From NCBI GenBank assembly GCA_009937555.1, contig JAACFD010000028.1, positions 1 through 12,508 of the forward strand: a stretch of DNA of 12,508 nucleotides. The letters run 5' to 3'. Under the pieces are notes generated by a model. It saw only the letters and a program-made list of their open reading frames with translations. It was not told the origin of the DNA and did not search any database. A program made the translations under genes and the position numbers. The DNA is from Chlamydiales bacterium (lineage in GTDB: Bacteria; Chlamydiota; Chlamydiia; Chlamydiales; JAACFD01). Of the stretch, positions 1-6,978 are shown piece by piece (position 1 is the first letter of the stretch; the number at the start of each line of letters is the position of its first letter).

Positions 1-862
1 GGGGAAGGTCAGGCTCTGGAAAGTAGCGGTAATCTTCAGCATCTTCTTTTTTTCTCATTAACACAGTTGTTTGCTGTTCAGGGTCCCAACGATAAGTAGC
101 TTGTTCAATAACTTCAGAAGGATCCTTATCAGAGTAGCGATTATACAGGTTAATCTGTCTAATAGTCTCTTGTTCTATTGCAAGTTCTAGGTTAGAAAAA
201 GAGTTCATGTTTTTAACTTCAATCTTATTTCTAAGACCTTCTTCACCTCTTTTTCTTACAGAAATATTAGCATCAAAACGTAGTGAGCCTTCTTCCATGT
301 TACAGTCAGAAGCACCAACATACTGCACAATGCTTCTTATCGCTTGGGCATAAGCAGATGCGTCTTTTGCAGAATGGAGGCAAGGTTCTGATACAATTTC
401 TAGTAGAGGAACACCCGCTCGATTGTAGTCAACCCCAGCAAACTTAGAAAAGTGTTTAAGCATACCCGCATCATCTTCAAGGTGTGCTCTATTAATTTGA
501 AAAATCTTCTCTTCACCTTCAACTTCGCATTTTACTTCTCCGCCCATAACAATAGGTTTGTCTAGTTGAGTGATCTGAAAGTTTCTAGGAGAGTCAGGGT
601 AAAAATAAGATTTACGATCAAACTTGGAGAGTAAGTTGATGTTAGCTTGCAGAGCTAGTCCGATTTGAACTGCTTTTTTAACAGCCTCTTTATTAAGTAC
701 TGGAAGAGCCCCAGGCTGGCCTGTACACACTACTCCAATATTGTTGTTAGGTTCATCTCCAAATCGGTTAGCAGCAGGAGAAAATAGTTTTGACTGGGTA
801 TTAAGCTCAACGTGTATCTCTAAGCCTATGATAATTTCCCAATCTTTAGTGTTTATGCTCAT
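1..862 (-). CDS. gatB: Asp/Glu-tRNA amidotransferase subunit B, GatB (3'-truncated by window edge)
   Basis: GatB is the tRNA-binding kinase subunit of the GatCAB complex. It activates the side-chain carboxylate of misacylated Glu-tRNA(Gln) or Asp-tRNA(Asn) with ATP, and ammonia from GatA then completes amidation. The reading frame from ATG at 862 gives 287 residues and runs off the left edge; the family is usually about 475-490, so the C-terminal helical/YqeY-like tRNA-binding part is missing here. Recognisable motifs are EIHVEL (residues 15-20), CTGQPGALPVLN (46-57), YFYPDSPRNFQITQ (86-99), HLEDDAG (127-133), DYNRAGVPLLEIVSEP (145-160) and the signature MEEGSLRFDANISVR (189-203). An AGGAGA ribosome site at 871-876 lies 8 bases before the ATG. 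It follows gatA by 18 bases, so it is the third gene of a C-A-B operon. Identity is very secure. Confidence 0.97.
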   Translation of the reverse strand, partial: MSINTKDWEIIIGLEIHVELNTQSKLFSPAANRFGDEPNNNIGVVCTGQPGALPVLNKEAVKKAVQIGLALQANINLLSKFDRKSYFYPDSPRNFQITQLDKPIVMGGEVKCEVEGEEKIFQINRAHLEDDAGMLKHFSKFAGVDYNRAGVPLLEIVSEPCLHSAKDASAYAQAIRSIVQYVGASDCNMEEGSLRFDANISVRKRGEEGLRNKIEVKNMNSFSNLELAIEQETIRQINLYNRYSDKDPSEVIEQATYRWDPEQQTTVLMRKKEDAEDYRYFPEPDLP

Positions 863-880
863 GTGTGATTTCTCCTAGAA

Positions 881-2329
881 TTAATTCATTTGAGGCTGTT
901 TGCTGTAACTATCATTTAGTTTCTGGAAAGCTTGAGCAGCTTGGCATACAAAGGCATCCTTTGTTTGAGGACCAAGTAGTTGTATGCCCATAGGTAAGCC
1001 ATCAGCTGAAAAACCAGCTGGGCAGCTTATAGCTGGAAGACCAGCTAAGTTGGCGCTAATAGTACAGCAATCAGACTTATACATAGTAAGAGGGTCAGAA
1101 ATAGAACCGATCTCAAATGCTGGGGTTAAAGATGTTGGGAAAGTGATCAAATCACAGCTTTCAAAAGCCTTTTTAAACTCTTTTATAATGAGTTTTCTTA
1201 CTTTCTGAGCTTTTTTGTAGTAAGCATCTTGATAGCCAGCAGATAAGACAAATGTACCAAGTAAGATTCTTCTTTTGACCTCTGTTCCAAAACCTTCTTT
1301 TCGTGAAAGTTTGTATACCTCTTTCAAAGATTTTGCTTCTTTTGAGCGGTGGCCATAACGAATTCCATCGAAGCGTGATAAGTTAGTAGAAGCTTCTGCT
1401 GTAGAGAGGATATAGTAGACTGCAATCGAGTAGTCAATTAGGCTTAGCGAAATATCTACAACCTGCGCACCAGCTTGCTTCATTTGCTCAACAGAGTTCT
1501 CAAAAATCTTTTTAGTTTCTGGAGCTAGCTGATCAATAAAGTGAAAAGGAACGCCAATGCGCATACCTTTAAAATCTGCTTCCTTACTCAAATAGTTTTC
1601 TTGAGGTAGGGGAAGAGAAGTGGCATCATGTGGACAATGCTTGCCCGCAACTTCCATGATTAGTGAAACATCTTCAGTATAGTTAGCAAAAGTGCCTATC
1701 TGATCAAGAGAAGATCCAAAAGCAATCACCCCAAAGCGAGAGGTTCTGCCATAAGTGGGCTTAAAGCCATAAGTGCCGCAAAAACTTGCAGGCTGTCTTA
1801 CAGACCCCCCAGTATCTGTCCCTAATGAAATAGGAACAAGTCTAGCGGCTACTGCTGCTGCTGATCCTCCAGAAGACCCTCCAGGAGTTCTTTTAAGGTC
1901 CCAAGGGTTATGACTATTGCCAAAATATGAGTTTTCATTAGAAGAGCCCATGCCAAACTGGTCTAAATTAGTCTTTCCAACAATGATGGCGTCTTCATTG
2001 ATAAGTTCTTGAACAAAGCTAGAGTTATAAGGGGCTTGATAGTTTTCTAAGATTTTAGATGCACAGGTAGTTAGGTCACCTTTAACTAAGATATTGTCTT
2101 TTACTGCAATTGGGATTCCAGCTAATTTACCTAAAGACTCTCCTTGGCTTTTCCGTTGATCTAACTCTCTTGCCTTTTGTAGTGCCTTTTCTTTGAAAAC
2201 TGTAATGAAAGCGCCAGTTTGTTCATTGTATTGTTCAATACGCTTAAGATAGAAAGAAACAATTTCTTCAGCAGAAAGTTTCCCATCCATAAATTCTCGG
2301 TGTAACTGGCATGCGCTTTTTTCTAACAT
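881..2329 (-). CDS. gatA: Asp/Glu-tRNA amidotransferase subunit A, GatA (glutaminase)
   Basis: GatA is the amidase-signature glutaminase that releases ammonia from glutamine and channels it to GatB. The 482-residue length is normal for the family. The Ser-cisSer-Lys triad is visible: K77 in GIPIAVKDNI, S152 in PGGSSGGS, and S176 in GTDTGGS. Each lies two residues before K79/S154/S178 of the Staphylococcus aureus enzyme, so the alignment is gap-free across the catalytic core. The C-terminal LPAISCPAGFSADGLPMGIQLLGP segment is also typical. The ATG at 2329 has only a weak upstream AGTAGGT, consistent with translation following gatC, whose stop lies 32 bases upstream. All catalytic residues are present, so it should be active. 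Many chlamydiae lack a complete set of direct Gln/Asn charging enzymes and depend on this pathway; that is family knowledge, not visible here. Confidence 0.98.
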   Translation of the reverse strand: MLEKSACQLHREFMDGKLSAEEIVSFYLKRIEQYNEQTGAFITVFKEKALQKARELDQRKSQGESLGKLAGIPIAVKDNILVKGDLTTCASKILENYQAPYNSSFVQELINEDAIIVGKTNLDQFGMGSSNENSYFGNSHNPWDLKRTPGGSSGGSAAAVAARLVPISLGTDTGGSVRQPASFCGTYGFKPTYGRTSRFGVIAFGSSLDQIGTFANYTEDVSLIMEVAGKHCPHDATSLPLPQENYLSKEADFKGMRIGVPFHFIDQLAPETKKIFENSVEQMKQAGAQVVDISLSLIDYSIAVYYILSTAEASTNLSRFDGIRYGHRSKEAKSLKEVYKLSRKEGFGTEVKRRILLGTFVLSAGYQDAYYKKAQKVRKLIIKEFKKAFESCDLITFPTSLTPAFEIGSISDPLTMYKSDCCTISANLAGLPAISCPAGFSADGLPMGIQLLGPQTKDAFVCQAAQAFQKLNDSYSKQPQMN

Positions 2330-2361
2330 AATACCTACTTCGATCTAGTCATTTAGTGAAA

Positions 2362-2658
2362 TTAGTCTAGGACTGTAGGAACCTTGATTAAAGTACCTAC
2401 GTGTTCAGGGGAATTTTTTAAAAAAGTTTTTTGGCAAAGAGCCTGCTCTTGCACTTGGTCTTCTCTTGCTTCAATCACCATTTCTTCTAAGACATGGTCG
2501 CAAGGCTCAACACCTTCTGTATCGATTTCTTTGAGCTGCTCTATGTAGTCTACAACTTTACTTAAGTCTTTCGAAAATAGCTCTTTTTCTTCATCACTGA
2601 GTTCAATAGCGCAAAGATGAGATAGATTATCAAGCATATCTTTATCAAAGTGGGTCAT
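2362..2658 (-). CDS. gatC: Asp/Glu-tRNA amidotransferase subunit C, GatC
   Basis: GatC is the small belt-like subunit that wraps the GatA-GatB interface and stabilises GatA. The 98-residue product shows the family pattern: an N-terminal helix DMLDNLSHLCAIELSDEEKELFSKDLSKVVDYIEQLKEIDTEGVEP (roughly residues 7-52), then a less conserved tail ending in V-P-T-V-L-D. It has no catalytic residues, as expected. It is the first gene of the leftward operon and is divergent from the amino-acid importer. The ATG at 2658 is preceded by AAAGGT at 2667-2672, a plausible ribosome site. I could not define a convincing leftward promoter in the spacer. Identity rests on both sequence pattern and operon context. 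Confidence 0.95.
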   Translation of the reverse strand: MTHFDKDMLDNLSHLCAIELSDEEKELFSKDLSKVVDYIEQLKEIDTEGVEPCDHVLEEMVIEAREDQVQEQALCQKTFLKNSPEHVGTLIKVPTVLD

Positions 2659-2777
2659 ATTAGCTAACCTTTATCGTTATAATTGAAGCTTCTAAGCAGT
2701 AGATGATAATCTCAGAAAGAATTTTTTGGGAGACAAATTTTTCTTTTCAACATAGAGGGAGCTAGACTAAATGCTAC

Positions 2778-2806
2778 TTGTTATTATTAAAAAAAAACTT
2801 TATACA
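2778..2806 (+). promoter_or_regulatory. Candidate sigma70/sigma66-type promoter of the amino-acid importer operon
   Basis: A -35-like TTGTTA (2778-2783) and a -10-like TATACA (2801-2806) are separated by exactly 17 bases, and each matches consensus at 4 of 6 positions. The spacer includes a run of nine A (2789-2797). Transcription would start near 2813, giving a leader of about 34 bases to the ATG at 2847. It is the best rightward match in the 188-base spacer between gatC and the first permease gene. Because the region is AT-rich, a chance match is possible. Confidence 0.42.
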
Positions 2807-2846
2807 CCCATCTTTTAGTAAATAAGAAACTTGAGTATTTTTTGCT

Positions 2847-3962
2847 ATGTGGCAACAACGGTCAAAAAACATTCAATCTATTGTTATTCAGATTCTTGTA
2901 TTCTCTTTTCTGTTAACCTTTATTTTTTTAGCCTTCCAAAATGCTTATTTTGAATTAGCAAAACGTGGTATTTTGCCACGCTTTACCTTTCTATTTGAAG
3001 CTGCAGGTTTTGACATAGGGGAAAGCTTTCTAGCATTTAATAAAAATCACAGTTACTTAAAGACCTATACTGTCGGGCTCATAAATACTTTATGGGTGAG
3101 CGCTTGGGCTATACTCTTTTCAAGTTTATTAGGGGGTGCTATAGGGATAATGAGGCTTAGCAAAAACCCTCTAATAAGAATAATATCAGCTGTTTATATT
3201 GAACTATTTAGGAATGTTCCTCTACTCTTACTGCTAATTTTCTTAAAAATAGGGGTATTTACTCAACTTCCTCATGTGAAAGGAGCTCTTTCCTTTGGTG
3301 GACATTTATACTTTTCAAACAGAGGAATAACCCTCACTACCTTTCAATGGGAGAATGGAGGCCTTTTTGTCTTCATTCTGTTGGTGCTAGGATTTCTTTG
3401 CTTTTACTGCATCAAAAAGTTGTCTCAGGCTTTCCTAGTTAGTCTGGCTGTTTTGCTTGTACTTTTTACAATTTATGCTTTGAATGGTTGGGTGCACTTA
3501 GATAAACCGGAGCTTGCCACTTTTAATTTTTCAGGTGGTTTATCGATCACGCCAGAGTTTTTCTCTCTTTTTTTAGGGCTTAGTATCTATACTTCTACTT
3601 TTATTGCTGAGACTGTTCGCTCTGGTATTTTATCAGTGGCAAAAGGGCAAAGGGAAGCAGCCTTAGCCTTAGGTTTAAGCTCGAGCCAAACGCTATGGTA
3701 TATTGTGATGCCCCAAGCATTGCGTGTTATCATTCCACCAAGTATTAGTCACTATCTTAATTTAATTAAAAACTCTTCACTAGCGGCTTATATTGGTTAT
3801 CCTGAACTGTTTTCTATTGGTGGAACGATCTTTAATCAGACAGGACGGTCAATAGAACTAATTAGTTTGCTAATGCTTACTTATCTAAGCTTTAGCTTAA
3901 TAACTTCTTTTCTTTTGAACTACTATAACGAAAAAGTTTTGCTAAGAAAGGAGAGGACCTAA
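2847..3962 (+). CDS. aapQ: Polar amino-acid ABC transporter permease, AapQ-like
   Basis: First inner-membrane permease of a general L-amino-acid ABC importer; with the second permease it forms the channel through which the binding protein delivers substrate. At 371 residues it is close to the long AapQ/YhdX class rather than the 220-residue HisM/GlnP class. It has an N-terminal membrane segment (about 11-30), a periplasmic stretch (31-72), a permease core starting near 75 (GLINTLWVSAWAIL), RNVPLLLLL (122-130), an intervening hydrophobic region 172-212, and the EAA loop AETVRSGILSVAKGQREAAL (254-273) with ALGLSSSQTLWYIVMPQALR to 293. The EAA loop docks on the ATPase. The ribosome site is poor (only GAG at 2833-2835, 11 bases away). 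The next gene starts one base after its stop, showing an operon. The exact substrate cannot be read from the sequence. Confidence 0.88.
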   Translation: MWQQRSKNIQSIVIQILVFSFLLTFIFLAFQNAYFELAKRGILPRFTFLFEAAGFDIGESFLAFNKNHSYLKTYTVGLINTLWVSAWAILFSSLLGGAIGIMRLSKNPLIRIISAVYIELFRNVPLLLLLIFLKIGVFTQLPHVKGALSFGGHLYFSNRGITLTTFQWENGGLFVFILLVLGFLCFYCIKKLSQAFLVSLAVLLVLFTIYALNGWVHLDKPELATFNFSGGLSITPEFFSLFLGLSIYTSTFIAETVRSGILSVAKGQREAALALGLSSSQTLWYIVMPQALRVIIPPSISHYLNLIKNSSLAAYIGYPELFSIGGTIFNQTGRSIELISLLMLTYLSFSLITSFLLNYYNEKVLLRKERT

Positions 3963-3963
3963 G

Positions 3964-5145
3964 ATGAAGACAGCAGATAAGTCTTGGATCTACCGCTGTT
4001 TTTACCCTTGGCAGCATGCATTATCATCATTACTAATACTGGCATTTGCTTTATTGCTTATCTACCATGGGCTTAGCTGGGCACTATTTGTTGCTGAATG
4101 GTCGGTAATTAGTGATAACTTATACTTACTATTATTTGGCATTTACCCTCCTCACTTAGTGTGGCGAGCTGTAATAGGTGTAGGCCTATCCCTTTTTGCA
4201 CTTGGCTTAGTTTTGTTTCGTTTCTGTCCATCTATTCGCTTGAATTTACGCTTTTTTACGATTGGGATAATCTTTTTAGCTCTGCTTTATTCTGCGACCC
4301 TATCTCATATTTTTATTTATTTAATTGTGTGGTTACTCTTTGTAGCGCTGACCTATTGTTTTCATTACCTGCTTTCAAAGAGCTGGGCTGCAAGCAAGGT
4401 ATTTATGTTATTTTTAGCAGTAAATGCTCTAGCTATAGTCTCTATAATAGGTTTTGCAGCTAAGGGAGTATGGACTTTTTTAGGTCCAGGGATTCTAAGC
4501 GGCTTTTTATTAAGCTACCTTTTATCGATTTTTAGCATCTTGTTATCCTTCCCTATAGGACTTATACTAGCTTTATCCAGACAATCTCAATTATACCTGA
4601 TACAAAAAGTATCTGTTATTTTTATTGAATGTGTACGAGGTATCCCTCTTATAACAGTTCTTTTTACTATGCAGGTTATGTTCCCGCTATTTTTACCAGA
4701 CTACATTGAAGTGGATCGTGTAATGCGCGCACTTTATGGTCTAGTATTTTTCTCATCAGCATATCTTGCAGAAGATATAAGAGGGGGGCTACAAAGTATT
4801 TCTAAAGGACAGTACGAAGCGGCTGATGCTTTAGGCATGAACTATTTTCAAAAAACTAGCTACATCATTTTACCTCAAGCTCTTAAAAAGGTTGTCCCTA
4901 TTATTGCAGGTAGGTTTATTAGCTTATTCAAAGATACCTCATTAGTTGCAGTAGTAGGGATGCTAGATTTGATAGGGGTTGCACAAAGTGTGATTTCAAA
5001 TCCTGACTATCTAGGAAGGCAAAATGAAGTATACCTTTTTATCGCACTGATCTATTGGCTATGCTCATTTCTTATGAGTAAGCTAAGTAAAAAAATGGAG
5101 CAAACAGCAAAACCTGGAGTTAATGAGCTATGCAAGACACCATAA
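3964..5145 (+). CDS. aapM: Polar amino-acid ABC transporter permease, AapM-like
   Basis: Second permease, pairing with the AapQ-like protein to form the heterodimeric pore. The 393-residue length fits the AapM/YhdY class, which carries an extra N-terminal membrane region. Hydrophobic segments lie at about 20-43, 52-61, 68-86, 97-112 and 113-135. The transport core follows from about 173 (LGPGILSGFLLSYLLSIFSI), with ECVRGIPLITVLFTMQVMFP (222-241), the EAA loop AEDIRGGLQSISKGQYEAADALG (269-291), YIILPQALKKVVP (300-312) and FKDTSLVAVVGMLDL (322-336). A GGAGAGG ribosome site (around 3950-3956) precedes the ATG. The gene starts one base after the upstream stop, and its last 16 bases overlap the ATPase gene, so translation is probably coupled throughout. 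The two EAA loops differ from one another, as expected for a heteromeric importer. Confidence 0.89.
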   Translation: MKTADKSWIYRCFYPWQHALSSLLILAFALLLIYHGLSWALFVAEWSVISDNLYLLLFGIYPPHLVWRAVIGVGLSLFALGLVLFRFCPSIRLNLRFFTIGIIFLALLYSATLSHIFIYLIVWLLFVALTYCFHYLLSKSWAASKVFMLFLAVNALAIVSIIGFAAKGVWTFLGPGILSGFLLSYLLSIFSILLSFPIGLILALSRQSQLYLIQKVSVIFIECVRGIPLITVLFTMQVMFPLFLPDYIEVDRVMRALYGLVFFSSAYLAEDIRGGLQSISKGQYEAADALGMNYFQKTSYIILPQALKKVVPIIAGRFISLFKDTSLVAVVGMLDLIGVAQSVISNPDYLGRQNEVYLFIALIYWLCSFLMSKLSKKMEQTAKPGVNELCKTP

Positions 5146-5870
5146 TTTCATGCCAAGATATAGATAAGTATTACGGTGATTTCCAAGCTTTGGATAAGGT
5201 CAGTCTTGAGGTAAAAAAGGGTGAGGTTATTGTAGTTTTTGGCCCTTCAGGTTCGGGGAAGTCAACATTCATTCGCACATTAAATCAGCTAGAAGAACAT
5301 CAAAGTGGGGACATCTATATTAATGGGCATGCTTTAGGTAAAGGCTCGTTAGGTTTAAATGAGCTACGAAAGAATGTAGGAATGGTCTTTCAGCAATTTA
5401 ACTTATTTCCCCATCTTAGTGTATTAGAAAACCTTACAATTTCTCCTGTTTTAGTAAAAGAAATCCCCTTGGAAGAAGCTCAGAAGAGAGCTCTAAGTCT
5501 ATTAGATAGAGTGGGATTAACTTCTCAGAAAGATAAGTTTCCCTCTCAGCTTTCAGGAGGGCAGCAACAGCGAGTAGCTATCGCAAGAGCACTAGCAATG
5601 TCACCTGAAATCTTACTTTTTGATGAACCTACTTCCGCTTTAGACCCAGAAATGATAAAAGAAGTTTTAGATGTTATGACCGAGCTAGCAAAAAGCGGGA
5701 TGACAATGATAGTGGTTACCCATGAAATGGGATTTGCCAAAGCGGTAGCAGATCGCTTAGTATTTTTTGATGAAGGAAAAATTGTAGAAGAAGGAACAGT
5801 AGAGGCTATTTTTAAAAATCCTCAAAAAAAGCGGACTAAACTTTTCTTATCGCAAATACTGTCCCATTAA
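5130..5870 (+). CDS. aapP: Polar amino-acid ABC transporter ATPase, AapP-like
   Basis: Cytoplasmic nucleotide-binding subunit that powers the importer. The 246 residues match the GlnQ/HisP/AapP family length, and all ATPase motifs are intact: Walker A GPSGSGKST (38-46), Q-loop Q88 in GMVFQQFNLFPH, ABC signature LSGGQ (141-145), Walker B ILLFDE (161-166 with E166 as catalytic base), D-loop SALD (169-172), and switch H198 in VVTHEMGFA. FNLFPHLSVLEN is typical of polar amino-acid importers. The ATG lies within the end of the AapM-like gene (16-base overlap), with GGAG at 5116-5119. One ATPase serves two permeases, so a homodimer is expected. It should be functional; the precise amino-acid specificity is set by the binding protein. 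Confidence 0.95.
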   Translation: MQDTIISCQDIDKYYGDFQALDKVSLEVKKGEVIVVFGPSGSGKSTFIRTLNQLEEHQSGDIYINGHALGKGSLGLNELRKNVGMVFQQFNLFPHLSVLENLTISPVLVKEIPLEEAQKRALSLLDRVGLTSQKDKFPSQLSGGQQQRVAIARALAMSPEILLFDEPTSALDPEMIKEVLDVMTELAKSGMTMIVVTHEMGFAKAVADRLVFFDEGKIVEEGTVEAIFKNPQKKRTKLFLSQILSH

Positions 5871-5874
5871 TTTA

Positions 5875-5889
5875 AAGGAGAAGAAAGTG
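5875..5889 (+). promoter_or_regulatory. Ribosome binding site fixing the GTG start of the binding-protein gene
   Basis: AAGGAG at 5875-5880 sits 6 bases before GTG at 5887-5889. No in-frame ATG lies near, and the GTG reading gives a complete lipoprotein signal peptide, so this non-ATG start is well supported. It lies in the 16-base gap after the ATPase gene. Confidence 0.85.
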
Positions 5890-6957
5890 GGCCTTAAAAA
5901 ACTATGGATTTTCATTGCTCTTCTGGCGAGCTTGTGTGCTTGTCAAGTTAAGGAAAGTGAAGATAGTAAGCAAAGTGCAGAAACAAAATTTGTCAGGGGG
6001 TATGGCGATACACTCAAACATATCAAAGAAAGAGGAGTGCTTCGTTGCGGGGTTAACTCTCAGCTACCTGGTTTTGGCTACCTTGATGAAGAAGGCAGTT
6101 ATCAAGGTTTTGATATTGATTTTTGTAAGGCCTTATCAAGTGCTATATTTGGTAGAGCAGATAAAGTGGAGTTCAGGGCACTTTCTTCTAAAGAACGTTT
6201 TACAGCATTGCAAACAGGCGAAGTTGATATTGTGATTAGAAATACAACTAAAACCCTAACCAGAGAAACGGAGCTGGGGATCAGCTTTGGCCCCATCACT
6301 TTATATGATGGCCAAGGCATGATGGTTAGTAAAAAGTCTAATGTAAAAAAACTAGAGGACTTAGAAAGTGCTACTATAGGTGTACATGCTGGAACTACAA
6401 CAGAGCTTAATCTAGCTGACCAAATGGCAAAATTAAATTTAAGCTACACTCCAGTTGTTTATGAGTCAGCAGATGAACTTTACTCTGCCTATGAAATGGG
6501 GAGGGTAGATGCCGTTACATCTGATAAGTCAGGCTTAATTGCTAGGCGTAGTGTGTTACAAGAGCCTTCTGATCATGTTATTTTAGATGTTACTATGTCA
6601 AAAGAGCCGTTAGCTCCACTAGTAAGACATGGAGATGATCGCTGGTATGACTTAGTAGCATGGGTCGTATATGCGACTTTTGCAGCTGAAGAATTCGGCA
6701 TTAACTCCAAGAATGTAGATTCAATCAGAGAGAAAACAAATGACCCTAGAATAAAAAAGCTCCTTGGTATTGAAGGAGAAATGGGAAATAAAATGGGACT
6801 TAGCAAGCACTGGGCCTATAACATCATTAAACTTGTGGGTAACTACTCTGAAATTTATGAGCGTCACTTAGGAAAAAATACCCTATTTCGGCTGGATAGA
6901 GAGAAAAATAAACCTTATACAGATGGAGGCTTACTTTTTGCGCCTCCGTTTCGCTAA
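5887..6957 (+). CDS. aapJ: Amino-acid ABC transporter substrate-binding lipoprotein, AapJ-like
   Basis: Captures amino acids on the outer face of the inner membrane and hands them to the AapQ/AapM-like permeases. The 356-residue protein has the full AapJ pattern: GVLRCGVNSQLPGFGYLDEEGSYQGFDIDFCKA (50-82), RFTALQTGEVDIVIRNTTKTLTRE (104-127), LYDGQGMMV (139-147), TSDKSGL (211-217) and the closing DGGLLFAPPFR (346-356). R118 in the RNTT motif and D213 sit where ligand contacts are usual in this family. The N-terminus MGLKKLWIFIALLASLCACQ is a signal peptide with a lipobox-like L-C-A-C ending at C19, so the mature protein is probably lipid-anchored, whereas classical AapJ is soluble in the periplasm. 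The GTG start is supported by a strong ribosome site. Substrate is probably a range of L-amino acids by family; exact preference is unknown. Confidence 0.93.
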   Translation: MGLKKLWIFIALLASLCACQVKESEDSKQSAETKFVRGYGDTLKHIKERGVLRCGVNSQLPGFGYLDEEGSYQGFDIDFCKALSSAIFGRADKVEFRALSSKERFTALQTGEVDIVIRNTTKTLTRETELGISFGPITLYDGQGMMVSKKSNVKKLEDLESATIGVHAGTTTELNLADQMAKLNLSYTPVVYESADELYSAYEMGRVDAVTSDKSGLIARRSVLQEPSDHVILDVTMSKEPLAPLVRHGDDRWYDLVAWVVYATFAAEEFGINSKNVDSIREKTNDPRIKKLLGIEGEMGNKMGLSKHWAYNIIKLVGNYSEIYERHLGKNTLFRLDREKNKPYTDGGLLFAPPFR

Positions 6958-6978
6958 TATTAATGGGAAGTAATATAT

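Noticed and set aside
984..1208. Open frame of 74 codons antisense to gatA
   Set aside because: It lies wholly opposite a conserved gene, has no ribosome site or plausible protein character, and mirrors gatA codon structure.
2676..2681. TATAAC on the minus strand as a -10 box for gatC
   Set aside because: No matching -35 lies upstream, and the implied start point would fall inside the ribosome site of gatC.
4161..4463. Open frame of 100 codons inside the AapM-like gene
   Set aside because: An out-of-frame shadow of a membrane-protein gene, with no sign of its own start signals.
5915..6235. Open frame of 106 codons inside the binding-protein gene
   Set aside because: It overlaps conserved AapJ motifs in another frame and has no ribosome site.
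6925..6947. GGAGGC...GCCTCC inverted repeat at the end of the binding-protein gene
   Set aside because: The arms encode the conserved Gly-Gly and Pro-Pro of the DGGLLFAPPFR ending, and no T-tract follows, so a terminator is unlikely.
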